Shown: positions 21,178 through 31,745, numbered from the stretch's first letter. The stretch: 64,000 bases of DNA from Lepidostoma basale (GCA_022606425.2 JAHDVF020001050.1:1204001-1268000), one strand, 5' to 3'. The notes: a model not told the origin generated them from the letters alone. Translations and numbers: made by a program.

Positions 21178-21885
21178 ACAACAACAACAATAAACAATCA
21201 CGCCCTTTTTCCAGAAGGGTAGGTAGAGAGAATGGACCACCTAACTACTCTATCCTGACACACATCTCTACCTTTCTCCTCATTCATACAGCGAGTCATA
21301 CACGTACGTCGATTCTTCCGACATACAATATGGCTGAGCTTTAAAAATGTATTAATTTGGTCATGCCACGTTTTCTGCGGTCTTTCTCGACTCCGTTCTC
21401 CATTCACATCGTCAAGGTGTTTTTTCTTAACCACCTTTTTTGATACATGCGTTCTATGTATCCAAACCAATGAAATGACTCCTTTATAATTTTTTTCATT
21501 ATACTTTCATGCGCTCTATATTCCTTCCTGATATCAGCATTTCACCATATAGCGAGGACAACGGATGATCGGTGGACGCACCCTGGAGTAGCGACCGAAA
21601 ACCGGCCATAGAAATCCTGGCAGACCACAAACAAAGTTAGTCTGATGACATCAAGAGATTGGCAGGAAGTCATAGAAAGTCGGGAAGGGTTTTCTGTGTC
21701 CAACACTGGATGACTAAAGGCTATTTATGATGATGATGTAGTACATCCTTTTACCACACATACGTCTAAAGGATCTCATCTCTACTGCATTTATTTTGCA
21801 CTCATCCTTCTGATGCTAGTTCCATGCTTCACTTCCATACATTGGGGTTGAAACTAACACTTTGTGAACGGCCGTTATCTGATAC
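21178..21885 (-). mobile_element. LINE-A copy, (GTT)n tail, split by another LINE
   Basis: Minus strand C-terminal domain (RPQKTWHDQINTFLKLSHIV, RTCMTRCMNEEKGRDVCQDR) at 21185-21545, continued at 21748-21885 by the MRSLR...SVGVSTNAS-like region. The tail side carries ACAACAACAACAA on +. Confidence 0.75.
21555..21745 (+). mobile_element. LINE 3' end with (GAT)n tail inserted in LINE-A
   Basis: Reads DDIKRLAG-like SLMTSRDWQEVIESREGF and ends ATGATGATG. This is the usual C-terminal block (SDDI...W...A.DR..W) of another insect LINE. Confidence 0.6.
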
Positions 21886-22454
21886 TCAAAATGTGTTTTA
21901 AAAGGGGTGTGTCTATTCAAAGTGTTTTTCAATATTATTTATATATAAATTCATAATAACAAGTGAAAGCGAATATAAAAACAATTAAAAAAGGTTTTGT
22001 TTTATTGACACTTATTTATTAACCGTTTAGGTGCCTTGAGCGACTTGACGCGCAATCTGTTGCCGTGCCTTTGGGGACGGACATACAACAAAGCGATTAA
22101 ACTCGCTAAACTTTATGCCAAATTTTATCCAATATCTGGTAGAATTAACAATTGAGCCATAATTAAGGATAATGAATAAATATTATAATATAAAACCCCG
22201 TGATCGCACCAGGAGAAGAACCAAGAAAACATTATTTATTTTCCCTTAGTTAAAAGTTATTATTATTTTGAATTATGCTATAATACGTATGCGCTAGGCG
22301 AGTACTACCGAAATCTCGTTAAGTGCTCAACACGCGCCTGGAGCGTGCGTGGTTTGTAGCAATTTCAATTTTTTTTTTAAATTCCATCTGTTTTATTTTA
22401 AATTTAAATCCGATTTCTTTTGAGCATCTCCTGGATAAACTAACTGACTAACTA

Positions 22455-22638
22455 GAGAGCAAAATATAAATAATACGAATGAAAGCGTCTGTTTATAGAA
22501 GATTTGTTATGATATATTTTATGAGAATTACATATTTCATCCTACTAAGGCATTATCAAATAGTACGGTGAAACATGTTTCTCCATAAAATATAATTAAA
22601 CTTTTGGTAAATGATAATTTTTATTTGTATTAATTATT
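22455..22638. mobile_element. HH1 foldback repeat
   Basis: Arms TACGAATGAAAGCGTCTG and TTTTTATTTGTATTAATT; centre TTTCATCCTACTAAGGCATT on the left (minus strand core UUGAUAA, stem, GAAAU) and GGTGAAACATGTTTC on the right. Both cores are mutated. Confidence 0.6.
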
Positions 22639-22644
22639 TAATAT

Positions 22645-23040
22645 CAACTAACCAACCATGACGCCGTCTCCCCGAAGAGGTAGGCCAAACTGTTCTTTTC
22701 TGACATACTTCTTCCGTTCCTCAATATTCACACATCGTGTCATACACGCCCGTCGATTTCTACGACTCCTTACGTAGCCGGCATTCAATATTTTATTTCT
22801 TTTAGCGTGGCACGTTTTCCCAGACCTTCTTCTGTTTCTGGTTCTGTTTACATCGTTAACAAATACTTTTTTTACCATTCATTCTTCATTTATTCTTTCC
22901 TAGGGTTCAACCCATCTTAATGATCATTTCCTTATTTTGAACAAAACACTTTTATTCGCAATGAACTACATTGTTATATTTTTCAAATTTTCAACACATT
23001 CGTCTAAGAGATTTCATTTCTACTGAATTACCAGTACATC
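22645..23040 (-). mobile_element. LINE-A 3' half
   Basis: The minus strand reads MVKKVFVNDVNRTRNRRRSG and YVRSRRNRRACMTRCVNIEE. Upstream KGLRWVEP- and MRSLRRMC-like pieces are degraded. About 30 bases of the terminal domain are deleted. Confidence 0.75.
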
Positions 23041-23280
23041 TTACGAGAATACTTGTAATATTTCGCGATGAACGAGTTAAGCTGTGATAACCCTGAAATT
23101 TTATGAGGCCAAAACTTGCGTTTTACTGCGTAAACAGCGGCACAAACGACACACAATGTACATTTTTGGAAACTATTTATAATATAAATACAAAAATAAA
23201 AAATATTTTATGGGGTTTTATTTTCGTTTATAAAATTCGAGGTCCTCGGGAAAGAGTCACACCGGCACTCAAAGGGTTAA

Positions 23281-23628
23281 AGCGTTTTACCGGCACTGGT
23301 TTAGTCTTTATATTTTGTTATCCGATGTTTCCATAAAGGGTTAAAAGGCGTTATTTTTTAATTGACATCGCCGTTTTGGAAAACACTTAACACTTTGAGA
23401 CACACACGACGCAGAATTAAAACTCAGGCCGGCGAGTATTTTCGGCGGGAAAGTGAATTAAAATATTTTTATAAGGATAAAAATCCTTTTATCCCTTGCC
23501 ACATAAAGGCTGTGTCATAGCTGTGTGAAGGATAATGCAGGATGAAACGGTGTTCTAAATGTATTAAAATTATTTTTGTGAGAATAATTAAGCTTTACTG
23601 TTTTTGGGAAATAAAACATGTTTTGAAC
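23281..23628. other. No gene recognised
   Basis: Includes CATAAAGGGTTAAAAGG just after the piggyBac-like end; otherwise unique. Confidence 0.35.
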
Positions 23629-23640
23629 AAGATTATACGA

Positions 23641-24090
23641 AATTAATTGTATCTCAATAGAGACGAATATGCAAACTGGAAACTGAATATGGTTGATCAA
23701 GGTGTTTACAGGACTTATGACCTGTCATTGGTTGGGTTAAGCGCACGCTTTATGTAATTACAACATTCTCCATTCCACCGTTTTCTTTATGACCATGTAA
23801 GACACATTTTTGGAGGTTGTATATATGTTACAAATCTATGCTTAACTTCACATGTCAGTTTCAACATGCCACCTATGTAGATTTTGATTACATATGTTAA
23901 TCTTTTTAAGATTAATCTATATAATCCACACACTAACGCCATCTATGGAGATTAATTTTTAGCATTTAGCAGAACTGCTTTATTAACACAATGTGAAGGC
24001 TATCGCCATTAGCGAATTTCATGAATTAATCACTCACTATGGTAGAAATTCAGTATTCGTATACAAGTATAAGTATACATTCACAAAAAA
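23641..24090 (+). mobile_element. M repeat copy 3, full-length with target duplication
   Basis: 450 bp bounded by the 12-bp direct repeat AAGATTATACGA (23629-23640 and 24091-24102). Starts AATTAATTGTATCTCAATAG and ends ATACATTCACAAAAAA. No ORF and no Pol III boxes recognised. The 12-bp duplication and A-rich 3' end point to retroposition; the class is unknown. Confidence 0.75.
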
Positions 24091-24102
24091 AAGATTATAC
24101 GA

Positions 24103-24440
24103 GTACATATACCCTTGTTTTCTCCATATTCCTTTATGGTTGCGAGTCTTGGACTATGCGAACATCAGAGAGGTCCAAAATTGATGCTTTCGAGATGGTG
24201 CTGGCGACGAATGCTGCGTATACCCTGGACGGCAAGATGAACAAACCAGTCAATCATTGACCAGCTGGGTATCAAAGCAAGACTCTCGCGGATGTGCTCT
24301 TAGAGATTGCTGAAATATTATGGACACTGGAGATATCAGAACAACCTTGAAAAGCTCATCATCATGGGCAAAGTGGAGAGAAGGCGACCACAACGACGAC
24401 CACCAAGCCGCTGGTCCAATCAAGAGGTATCTCTACATGA
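24103..24440 (+). mobile_element. LINE fragment
   Basis: Mixed frames read LYGCESWTMRTSERSKIDAF, RTNQSIIDQLGIKARLS-like and YYGHLEISEQ-like sequence, the post-RT part of a LINE ORF2. It breaks off against LINE-B. Confidence 0.65.
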
Positions 24441-24444
24441 GGTA

Positions 24445-24962
24445 TCTTTACATGAGGGAGTATGGTAGCTATCCGTGGTTCTATTCCACAGCATTTCTTT
24501 TGGGAATGCATGGGGCCAACTCTCTGCAGCTTCAAAGAGATGGGCATCTCATAACCCATTTCTTTAGATTACTCAGGGAAAATTTCGAGAACTCGGCCGT
24601 GCTGGAGGGTGTTCGGCGTTTTGTTCCTGATAGATATCTCCGACAGTGACAGCATAAACTGTTTTACCTACCGGCCGCCAGAACCAACCTGCCTGGTGGG
24701 AAGAGCAATTAATCGTCGATCTCCGAGGACACCGCTGAACGCGGTGTCCTCGGAGATCGACGTCTTTCATATTAGTGAAAGTACGATCAGAAGGCAAATA
24801 CTCTTAATTCTTGACAGTATCCTGTCTTTCTAATGTTGAATCATCTCTTATGCATTTTTGGTAGTATTTTATACACAGTATATTATTTTACCTGTTCTCA
24901 ATTAAAAATTAATTTTGTAATGTCTGTTGATGAAATAAACTGATTTGATTTGATTTGATCAA
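24445..24962 (+). pseudogene. LINE-B ORF2 C-terminus and 3' end
   Basis: Reads FYSTAFLLGMHGANSLQLQR, DGHLITHFFRLLRENFENSA and FVPDRYLRQ, then a stop where other copies continue QHRLFYLPPARTNLP. The 3' UTR ends in (TTTGA)n. It carries a 22-bp perfect palindrome at 24714-24762 not found in other copies. Confidence 0.8.
24714..24762. repeat. Perfect 22-bp inverted repeat with 5-nt loop
   Basis: Arms 24714-24735 and 24741-24762 are exact reverse complements; the loop is TGAAC. In the LINE-B copy at 50178 only the right arm has a counterpart, so the left arm is a new inverted copy of neighbouring sequence. Confidence 0.95.
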
Positions 24963-24964
24963 AT

Positions 24965-25200
24965 CAGGAAAATGATTGGTCTCTCATTAGCTAAAGACTG
25001 ATGGGTGACAGGAGCGCATGGCGTGCCATGGTCAATAGTTTACAGGATGGACATGACCCTTAATCATGAGGAATACGACTGAAAAGAGAGAGAAGAGATG
25101 CGCAAGGCTGTGCCGGTACCACAGATGGAATATGTGTAAGGCAATCACTACACCCATAATCTCACCAAACCAGTAAGGGTGAATATATGTAAACAGAATA
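24965..25200 (+). mobile_element. Possible LINE 3' fragment
   Basis: Translates in one frame as DRSAWRAMVNSLQDGHDP-like sequence, similar in style to LINE C-termini. The family is not identifiable. Confidence 0.35.
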
Positions 25201-25379
25201 TATGAATGAAGTGATAACCGCTTATTATAAGATAGACCAACGTCTTTAATTCACGCGGACAGGATGTGAAACCTCATAATTTCATGTTTATTACTAAAAA
25301 TAGAGAACTAAGAAGAATATAAGGAAAAACTATGTAAGGGAGAATAAATAAGGAAGAAATATTAGGGAGATTAGGCCAT

Positions 25380-25665
25380 TATCAACATACCAACATCGGT
25401 TGGCAAAAAAGCTGTCGCGACATTCCCAAGGAGTGTATAATAAAAAATGTGATATTATAACAGTGTTGTAAATTTAACCGTAAATAATGTTGACGTATGA
25501 TAGTGTTTCGGCCAATGGACTATTTAATTAATACCAGTATGGATAATAAGGCCAAAATCTATATGCCAACATCAGTTGGCAAAACAGCTGTCGCGACATT
25601 CTTAAAAAGTGTATAATAAATAATTAAAAAGGTATTTTATAACAGTGTTGTGAATTTTTAATTTT
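25380..25665 (+). mobile_element. Two tandem HH4-related units
   Basis: CCAACATCGGTTGG...AAGCTGTCGCGACATTC (25391) and GCCAACATCAGTTGGC...AACAGCTGTCGCGACATT (25564) are about 170 bp apart in the same orientation, each followed by AGTGTATAATAAA and a TAACAGTGTTGT tail. Stem II and the AGCTGTC palindrome are kept, but the CUGANGA box is not recognisable. Head-to-tail doubling is also how Penelope-like long terminal repeats are arranged. Confidence 0.55.
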
Positions 25666-25699
25666 TTTTAAATTTAATTTATTAAAAAAAAAAACAATT

Positions 25700-26012
25700 G
25701 GGTTATATGGTTACATTTTTAGATCTTACTATTAATTATGTATTGTTTCAGATATTTTTTATATTGAGTTGTAGTGAGATTCCTTGTGTCTTTAGGTAGT
25801 TCATTGTAAAGTTTCAGTCCATTGTTCAATATCCTTGATTGTCCTGTCTTAGTTCGTGCAATCGGTAAGTGATATCTGTCACAATTCCTGGTCCAGTGTC
25901 TGTGTATGTCTGAATTTTTAGTTAATTTGTAGGTGCTGTCTGTTGTCTTTTCCATGGTCACTCTGTGTACAATTTTTAAGGTCTCATATTTGGTCAGGTC
26001 TGATATGTCCAT
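25700..26012 (-). pseudogene. LINE ORF2 C-terminal fragment
   Basis: The minus strand is open for 97 codons: LTKYETLKIVHRVTMEKTTD, NCDRYHLPIARTKTGQSRIL and NNGLKLYNELPKDTRNLTTT. The pattern (NY.LP....K...S....G..L.N.LP) is that of CR1/Jockey-group LINE C-termini. Upstream RT is missing. Confidence 0.6.
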
Positions 26013-26015
26013 TTG

Positions 26016-26520
26016 TTTTGTTTGTTAAACAGTTTAGTATGAATTTAACTTTTTGCTAATTTGTAACAGTAAAATAAAGCTAAATATTTTATACTGTAGA
26101 AGAAATGAGAGATTCTAAGATCTTTAATAAATATTTTATAGAATTCTACTGAATTATAGTACGCATTACGATATGTATGTTTATTTCCAACAGCTATATC
26201 ATAACCCTGTTCTGCATATAAGAAAAACCATTCAAAAAATTCTGAAATGACAAGACAGTGGCGGAATTCGAATGTTTGGGAAGGGACGAAGTATTCCCTA
26301 AAGATTGGTCTGCTCCCTCCATATTTACCTCAGTAAGGTACACAGACCATAAAGGTATCTTTATAAAGGCAGTGATGGGTGGTTGCTATCACCTTTCTGT
26401 TTGTAGGACAAGAATGGACTTGAGAAAAGTAGGATATAAGTCAAATAAACGGTAAAATAGAATATCATATGTCGTGATGTCAAGAAACAAACGACAGTGA
26501 AGGATAATGAAAAAAAAAAA
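26016..26520. other. No gene recognised
   Basis: A 65-codon frame (26258-26455) has no recognisable motif. A poly(A) run at 26507-26522 abuts the next LINE-A. Confidence 0.35.
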
Positions 26521-26935
26521 AAACTAACTAACTAACCAAACATCACGCCATCTCCCCGGAGGGATAGGCAGAAAGAATGGACCGCCACACTTTTCTTTCT
26601 TGACATATTTCTCTCGCTTCCTCAACATTCATACTTCTTGTCATGCACGCACGTCGATTTCTCCGACTCCTCACATGGCCGACATTCAATATTTAATTGA
26701 TTTGATCGTGCCACGTTTTCCTCGGTCTTCCTCTATTTCTGGTTCCATTTACATCATTTACATATAATTTTTTTACCATTATTTCTTCATTCTTTCTTTC
26801 CATATGTCCAAACCATCTTTATGATCCTTTCATTATTATGTTCATGACACCATCATTCGCACCGCATTCACTTCTTATATTTTCATTCGACACTCTATCA
26901 TACACAGAGTATCCACACATTCATCTAAATGTCTT
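26521..26935 (-). mobile_element. LINE-A 3' half
   Basis: Antisense copy with ACTAACTAACTAACC tail, CMTRSMNVEEARE- and GRPRKTWHDQIN-type blocks and KDGLDIWKERMKK, ending in the SVYDRV region. Several stops. Confidence 0.8.
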
Positions 26936-27300
26936 AATACTTATTATCAATCTTATTAAAAAAAATCTTGAAAATAACGCGCTCTGCAGGCAGATATAAT
27001 AATTTTGAGTAAAATTTGACTTATTATTTAGATAATGGATGAATTTTGAATATAATTTTTCACAAATTTTCTTTCTCGACAATGAAAAATATCGTGGGTA
27101 TAATATGATATTGTGTCTAGGACCGCGGGCATGAATAAATCATACAGTATGGTGAGCAAAGCTGGCCTCATCCGTCATTATATCCTGTACCATCTAGGCC
27201 CCCGGGACTCGATGGGCCCCCTGGAGACAAGCCCAAGAAGACGCTTACGAACACAAAGATATGAATTGTTTATTCCTTCATATCAACAATGAAATAAAAA
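26936..27300. other. No gene recognised
   Basis: Contains a GC-rich patch 27185-27235 (GGCCCCCGGGACTCG) without coding signal. Confidence 0.35.
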
Positions 27301-27610
27301 TATACAGTGTTTTTTTAGAGGTTAGGTTTTTAAACTAGCAACATTGTTTTACAGACTGCCAATTTGACAGTTGAATTGAAAGATTTCGGTTAAATCATTC
27401 TTTCCTGGCATACTTCTTTAGCTTCCTCAACATTCTATGGAAGCCCGAAAGATGGGAGAAAGTAGTGGCCAACGATGGAAAATACTTTGAATCGTAAATA
27501 TAACAAACCAATCTTTACAATAAAGCGTTGAATTTTGAACAAAAAAAAAACGGTGGAAGCAAAGTTTAACACCTAATATAGCGTGTTTTTATTTAGAGGT
27601 TTGTTGATCG
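27301..27610 (+). mobile_element. mariner/Tc1 debris
   Basis: 27303-27380 matches the left end of the DUF4817-type element (TTTTTTTAGAGGTTAGG). 27440-27500 encodes PERWEKVVANDGKYFES and a stop, a typical mariner transposase C-terminus. An end-like GTTTTTATTTAGAGGTTTG lies at 27586. Confidence 0.5.
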
Positions 27611-27798
27611 ACGTCGATCTCATTAATGTATTGTAATTCCCATTAAATATAATAAAACTTCAAGAAATTAGACAATGATGTAAAACTCCATACTTAATAA
27701 TTAATACGAATAAAACGTTTTGTTTTCTAGAAGTTTTATCAATTTCATGCAAATGATATGTTGCCTTGATTGGGCATATGCTGCGTTACTAACAGACG

Positions 27799-29957
27799 CA
27801 CACTGGGGCCGATCCAGGAATTGTGCGAATAAACCCCTTTTTTAAAAATAACATTAGGTCACAAATAATTCCTGGAATTGATAGTTAAATATACCTGGCA
27901 TACAGCTCAGTACTCTAAAGTCATGGTGCAAGTCAACTTTTATCCCTGTTCCAGTCGAAACTTGTCCGTCATAGGCGAAGCTTTTGCCATCTGCGATTTC
28001 AATACGAAAAGTCACCTTGTATTCATGGCAAATACTTTATAGTGCTTCCAAATTTTGTTATTATTTCAATATGGCATTATCACCCACATGTTGGTACATA
28101 TTTTTTTTGAAAATATTTTTGATATATTCTGAATCGTAATATTTTAGAGGGGTATTTACATTACTGGGGAAAATATTTGCTTTTTTTTAGTTTATTGATT
28201 TTATATGCAAAGTTTTAGTTGATATCAGTTCATATCATGTCTGCAATTTTGGGCTTATTTGCTTACGTATTCATTGTTCTTAAGGAAATATAAAAAACAT
28301 TTTGCGCATATTTGCGCTTTTTCACTTAAAGGTCACTTTTGTCCAGGATGTGGAAACATAATAAAAAAGAAGGCATTTATGAGTTATTTTAAATTAATTT
28401 CAATTATTATTTTTTCTTTCAGGATCAGGTACAACTAATATTTTTATAAGTAGACGTACCTTATTTGATCAAATGAGACAATCTGGCTACGTTAAATTGG
28501 CTGATCAAGTATCATGTTTGAAGGAATTTGTCGAAATACGTACTAAATGTCTAAAAGACCAATTACCAAGCCTTCATAAAACAATTTCATTTTTTGTGTC
28601 TGATTTTAAGAAGAAGTGGCAAAAGGCTATCAGAAAAGAGAACAGATATTTGTTTTTTAATAATGACTGCCTAAATACTTCAATAGGTTTTCATAACTTT
28701 TCTATTGTTTTAAGTAAAAAAGTGGGTCGCCCTCAAACAAATTTTGAAGAATCTTGTGATAGAGCTAAACGCCAAAAGACTAAATCTTTGAGATCAAAGC
28801 ACTCTCTTAAGGAATGAACATTTGCAGTATAGGTGACTTTGCGAGCTGCTGGTCAAGTGGATGCCTCCAAAGTTTTGAAGGAAGTTACGACAACTTTATC
28901 CACAGCTGCCTCATACAAAAATGCATACAAGAAAATTAACATCTCTAAAAGGTTAGCAGCTTACAGAAAAAGAAGCTCTTTTGATGTTTATTGAAGTAAA
29001 ACTCACCAAACATCAATACAATTTAATTCGAGAACATGACAAATTCCTATTTCCATCTTGCAAAAAAATACAACAGGCGAAAAGCGAATGTTATCCACCA
29101 AAGGAAAGCATTGCAGTCACAGATACTTTTGCTGAGATTAAATTGCAAATTTTACTTGATCATACTGCCACTCGTCTTTTGGAAGCTCATAAAGAAATTT
29201 TAGAAGTTCAGAAATCAGAAAATATAAAAAATATAACCTTAATATCCAAATGGTGCTTCGACGGATCTGCACAGTCAGAATACAAACAGAAGTTTAGTAG
29301 CGATCCAAATTCTAAGGATAATAATATTTTTATATCGTCTTAAGTACATTTAAGATTGATATCGGACAATTTAATATTACAAAATAAAATAGTTTTTTGT
29401 CAAAATGAAAGACACGATACTGTAGACCCATAAACTCTTTGCAGGAAAATATGCGTGGTACCCGATGCCTCCAACTATTCACAAAGTTTTAATTCACGGC
29501 CCAGAAATAAAAAAGCATGCTTTATTACCTATAGGCCAGCTAAGTGAAGAGGCCCAAGAAGCAAGAAACAAAGAGTTAAAAGATACAGAGAATGCTTCTC
29601 GCGAAAAATGTCACGTTTAAAAACTAATGAAGATGTATTAAATTTAATTTTAATATCTTCGGACCCTCTTATTAGCAGCTTGCGAGAAGTATCTGTAAAG
29701 AAAGATGTAAATTTTGAAAAGGATACTTTAGATCTATTGGCTCCACCTAATATTATAACGTCTGACGTTTCCACGCAATCCACGATCAGTGAAAACGAAG
29801 CCGAAAATTCTTCAGATAGTGAATAAAAAATTAAAAAATCCTGTTTTTCTTTTTAAAATTACTTTATAACAATTTATTTACATTGTTTTATTTATTTCAT
29901 ATTTAAAAGACCACAAAAATAATTTATTCCGACAATTCTTAATTCGGCTCCAGTGTG
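27799..29957 (+). mobile_element. Transib/RAG1-like DNA transposon
   Basis: 2159 bp with 35-bp terminal inverted repeats that agree at 28 of 35 positions and start CACACTGG. Exact 5-bp target duplication AGACG at 27794-27798 and 29958-29962. A 5-bp duplication and CAC-initial ends are the hallmarks of Transib and RAG-like transposons. It encloses the broken transposase described separately. Confidence 0.75.
28423..29826 (+). pseudogene. RAG1/Transib-like transposase, degraded
   Basis: A likely 3' splice site (TTTTTTCTTTCAG, ending 28422) opens an exon that reads FISRRTLFDQMRQSGYVKLA and KKVGRPQTNFEESCDRAKRQ to a stop at 28815. A second segment (28981-29343) holds YPPKESIAVTDTFAEIKLQI and SKWCFDGSAQSEYKQKF; the Asp codon 29260-29262 matches the place of the first catalytic Asp of RAG1 (SCDGMGD). 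A third segment reads PTIHKVLIHGPEI, LPIGQLSEEAQEARNKE (Glu codon 29558-29560, comparable with RAG1 SEGNESGNK) and SDPLISSLREVS, ending at 29826. The second catalytic Asp region is missing, as if deleted between about 29400 and 29465. Stops and frameshifts make it non-functional. The family assignment rests on remembered motifs. Confidence 0.65.
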
Positions 29958-29962
29958 AGACG

Positions 29963-30310
29963 TTTCCATTTGTATTAATTAGATAATTCAACATTCATTT
30001 TCTTACTTGTAAATATAAGAAAATAAAACATTTAAGATGGTGCAATGTTTTTTTTTCATGCCTTGTAGACCCAGCAGACGTGTTCTTTCTATAGTTTTTT
30101 TTTCTATCTTTTCCATTTTAGTATTCTGTAAGGTTCTTCTAGACCACACAGAATACTGAACAAAATTTTTCCCATTCTGACTCCAGCCTAAATTGTTTCA
30201 TCACTATAAGTAATTATCTTAAAGACATTTAAAATGTAAATGGCATCAGATAACATTAATGGTTTAAGTTCGTTAAAGTTTTACTATTTTAAGAATTTCT
30301 ATGAGTTAAA
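29963..30310. other. No gene recognised
   Basis: AT-rich with no recognised repeat beyond the HH1 edge. Confidence 0.4.
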
Positions 30311-30311
30311 C

Positions 30312-30845
30312 AAACTAACTAACTAACCATCACGCCGTTTCCCCGGAGGGGTAGGCAAGGACGATGGACCACCATACCGTTCTGTCCTGACATACGTCTC
30401 TTGTTTCCTCTACATACGTACATCGTAACATGCACGTTCGTCCAATTTTCGACTTCGAATGTGGCCGCCTTTTAGTATTTGATTATTTTGTTCCTGCCAT
30501 GCTTTCCTTGGTCTTCCACAACTTCTCTTTCCACTCACACTGCTTGTATACAACATTTTAACCATTCTTCTCTCGTCCATTTGTTCCATATGTCTAAACA
30601 ATCTGAGGGATCCATTTTTAATTTTACTTATGATGCAATCATCTGCCTTACATTTCTTCTTAATTTAGTCGTTCGGTATTCTATCATATAACGTTTTACC
30701 GCACATTCTTCTCAGTGATCTCATTTCTTGATCTGATCTCATTTATCCTACTTTCATCTTTTTTTGCCAGCTCCGAGCATCACTTCCATACATAAGCGTT
30801 GGCACTAGAACTCCATTAAGTATTGCCGTCTTTGCTGGAGTTGAA
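30312..30845 (-). mobile_element. LINE-A C-terminal half
   Basis: The minus strand gives MFRHMEQMDERRMVKMLYTS, SVSGKRSCGRPRKAWQEQNN and HIRSRKLDERACYDVRM, belonging to the same divergent subfamily as the 7661 copy (KGGHIRSR). The tail is ACTAACTAACC on +. Confidence 0.8.
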
Positions 30846-30899
30846 CAATGAATTAAAACACAGTTTTGTTAATTGAGTTTATTTTTCTTGATAGGTTTC

Positions 30900-31190
30900 G
30901 AAGGTTTTAAACATCAACTTTTTTGAAATTTTTTGAAAACATGTATTTTCCCAACACTTTTTTGCACTTTTCACAAACGTATTTTGGGCAACAGTCACTA
31001 TTTCTCAGTTTGGATATTTTAACCCAGTATTAAAAATTTTACACTAAGGAAGCTTGTCTGTGGTCCGAAGCATGTTTGTGAAAAATGAAAATAAAGTGTT
31101 TTGAAAATACAATGTTTTCAAAAAAGTATTAAAAGTCACATGAAGAGAAAGTTTGACGTTTCATTACAGAACCAAGATTGATTTTCTGTC
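30900..31190 (+). repeat. Hammerhead-like repeat remnant, unassigned family
   Basis: AAGGAAGCTTGTCTGTGGTCCGAAGC-like centre (31047-31072) and a TGTTTGTGAAAAATGAAAAT tail recur at 32240-32320 (GAAGGACGACGGCATGTTTG). The GAAAC box reads GAAGC, so it is inactive at best. Confidence 0.3.
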
Positions 31191-31252
31191 TGAACAGATC
31201 GTAAGATGTACAGAAAGAATATGAATAAGAAGAAGAAACAGCGTTTATATGG

Positions 31253-31745
31253 GGTGTTTTTTTAGAGGTTTGGTTTTTAAACGAGCAAAATTGTTTATAC
31301 AAACTGTCAATTTGACATTTGACAAATGATTTGTAGTCAGCACATTTTACCATAAATAGACTAACGTCAGTACAGCGCTTTCAAATTCTGCAAATTTATT
31401 TTGAAAATCATGGTTCGGTTCGCAAACTTATCGCGCACTACGTTCATTTTACGGTCGACTTAATCGTCCATCCGAGCAAGTTATTTGGAAGACCATGGAT
31501 CATTTTCGCACCACGTACACTCTAGTGGATAATACGCATCCACAAATATGACAATTGTCGAAAATTGGATTTCACGATTGCGCTTCATTCGAGCTAGCTG
31601 TGGCGCTCATATGCCCTAAATCATATTTAAACAATAATGGCATAAAATTATCTATTAAATAAAGCCAATATCATAAACAATAACATTATTTTAATGCGTT
31701 TTTTTTTCATTTTGAATATGTATTGTATACCTCTAAAAAACACCT
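31253..31745 (+). mobile_element. Tc1/mariner-type element with DUF4817-like ORF, copy 2
   Basis: Inverted ends GGGTGTTTTTTTAGAGGTTT / TACCTCTAAAAAACACC. It has the same ORF pieces and internal deletion as the 15327 copy, with a one-base frameshift in the SVR(Q)TYRALRSF stretch. A LINE-E tail fragment (about 31193-31243) lies immediately upstream. Confidence 0.75.

Larger units (their letters stand above)
22023..23276. mobile_element. piggyBac-like element with nested insertions
   Basis: TTAA at 22019-22022 and 23277-23280. The inward ends TTAACCGTTTAGGTGCC and (reverse complement) TTAACCCTTTGAGTGCC agree at 14 of 17 bases. The interior holds an HH1 repeat and a LINE-A, so the original element was short and non-coding. 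Confidence 0.55.
27640..30000. mobile_element. HH1 repeat split by Transib-like element
   Basis: The left part (27640-27798) has AATGATGTAAAACTCCATAC and TTTTGTTTTCTAGAAGTTTT; the right part starts ACGTTTCCATTTGTATTAAT after the insertion. The HH1 site AACAGACGTTTTCATTC supplies the AGACG target. Confidence 0.6.

Noticed and set aside
25700..26012. Penelope protein next to HH4-like tandem units
   Set aside because: The sequence lacks a GIY-YIG domain or Penelope RT motifs and lies on the opposite strand; it fits a CR1/Jockey-group LINE C-terminus better.
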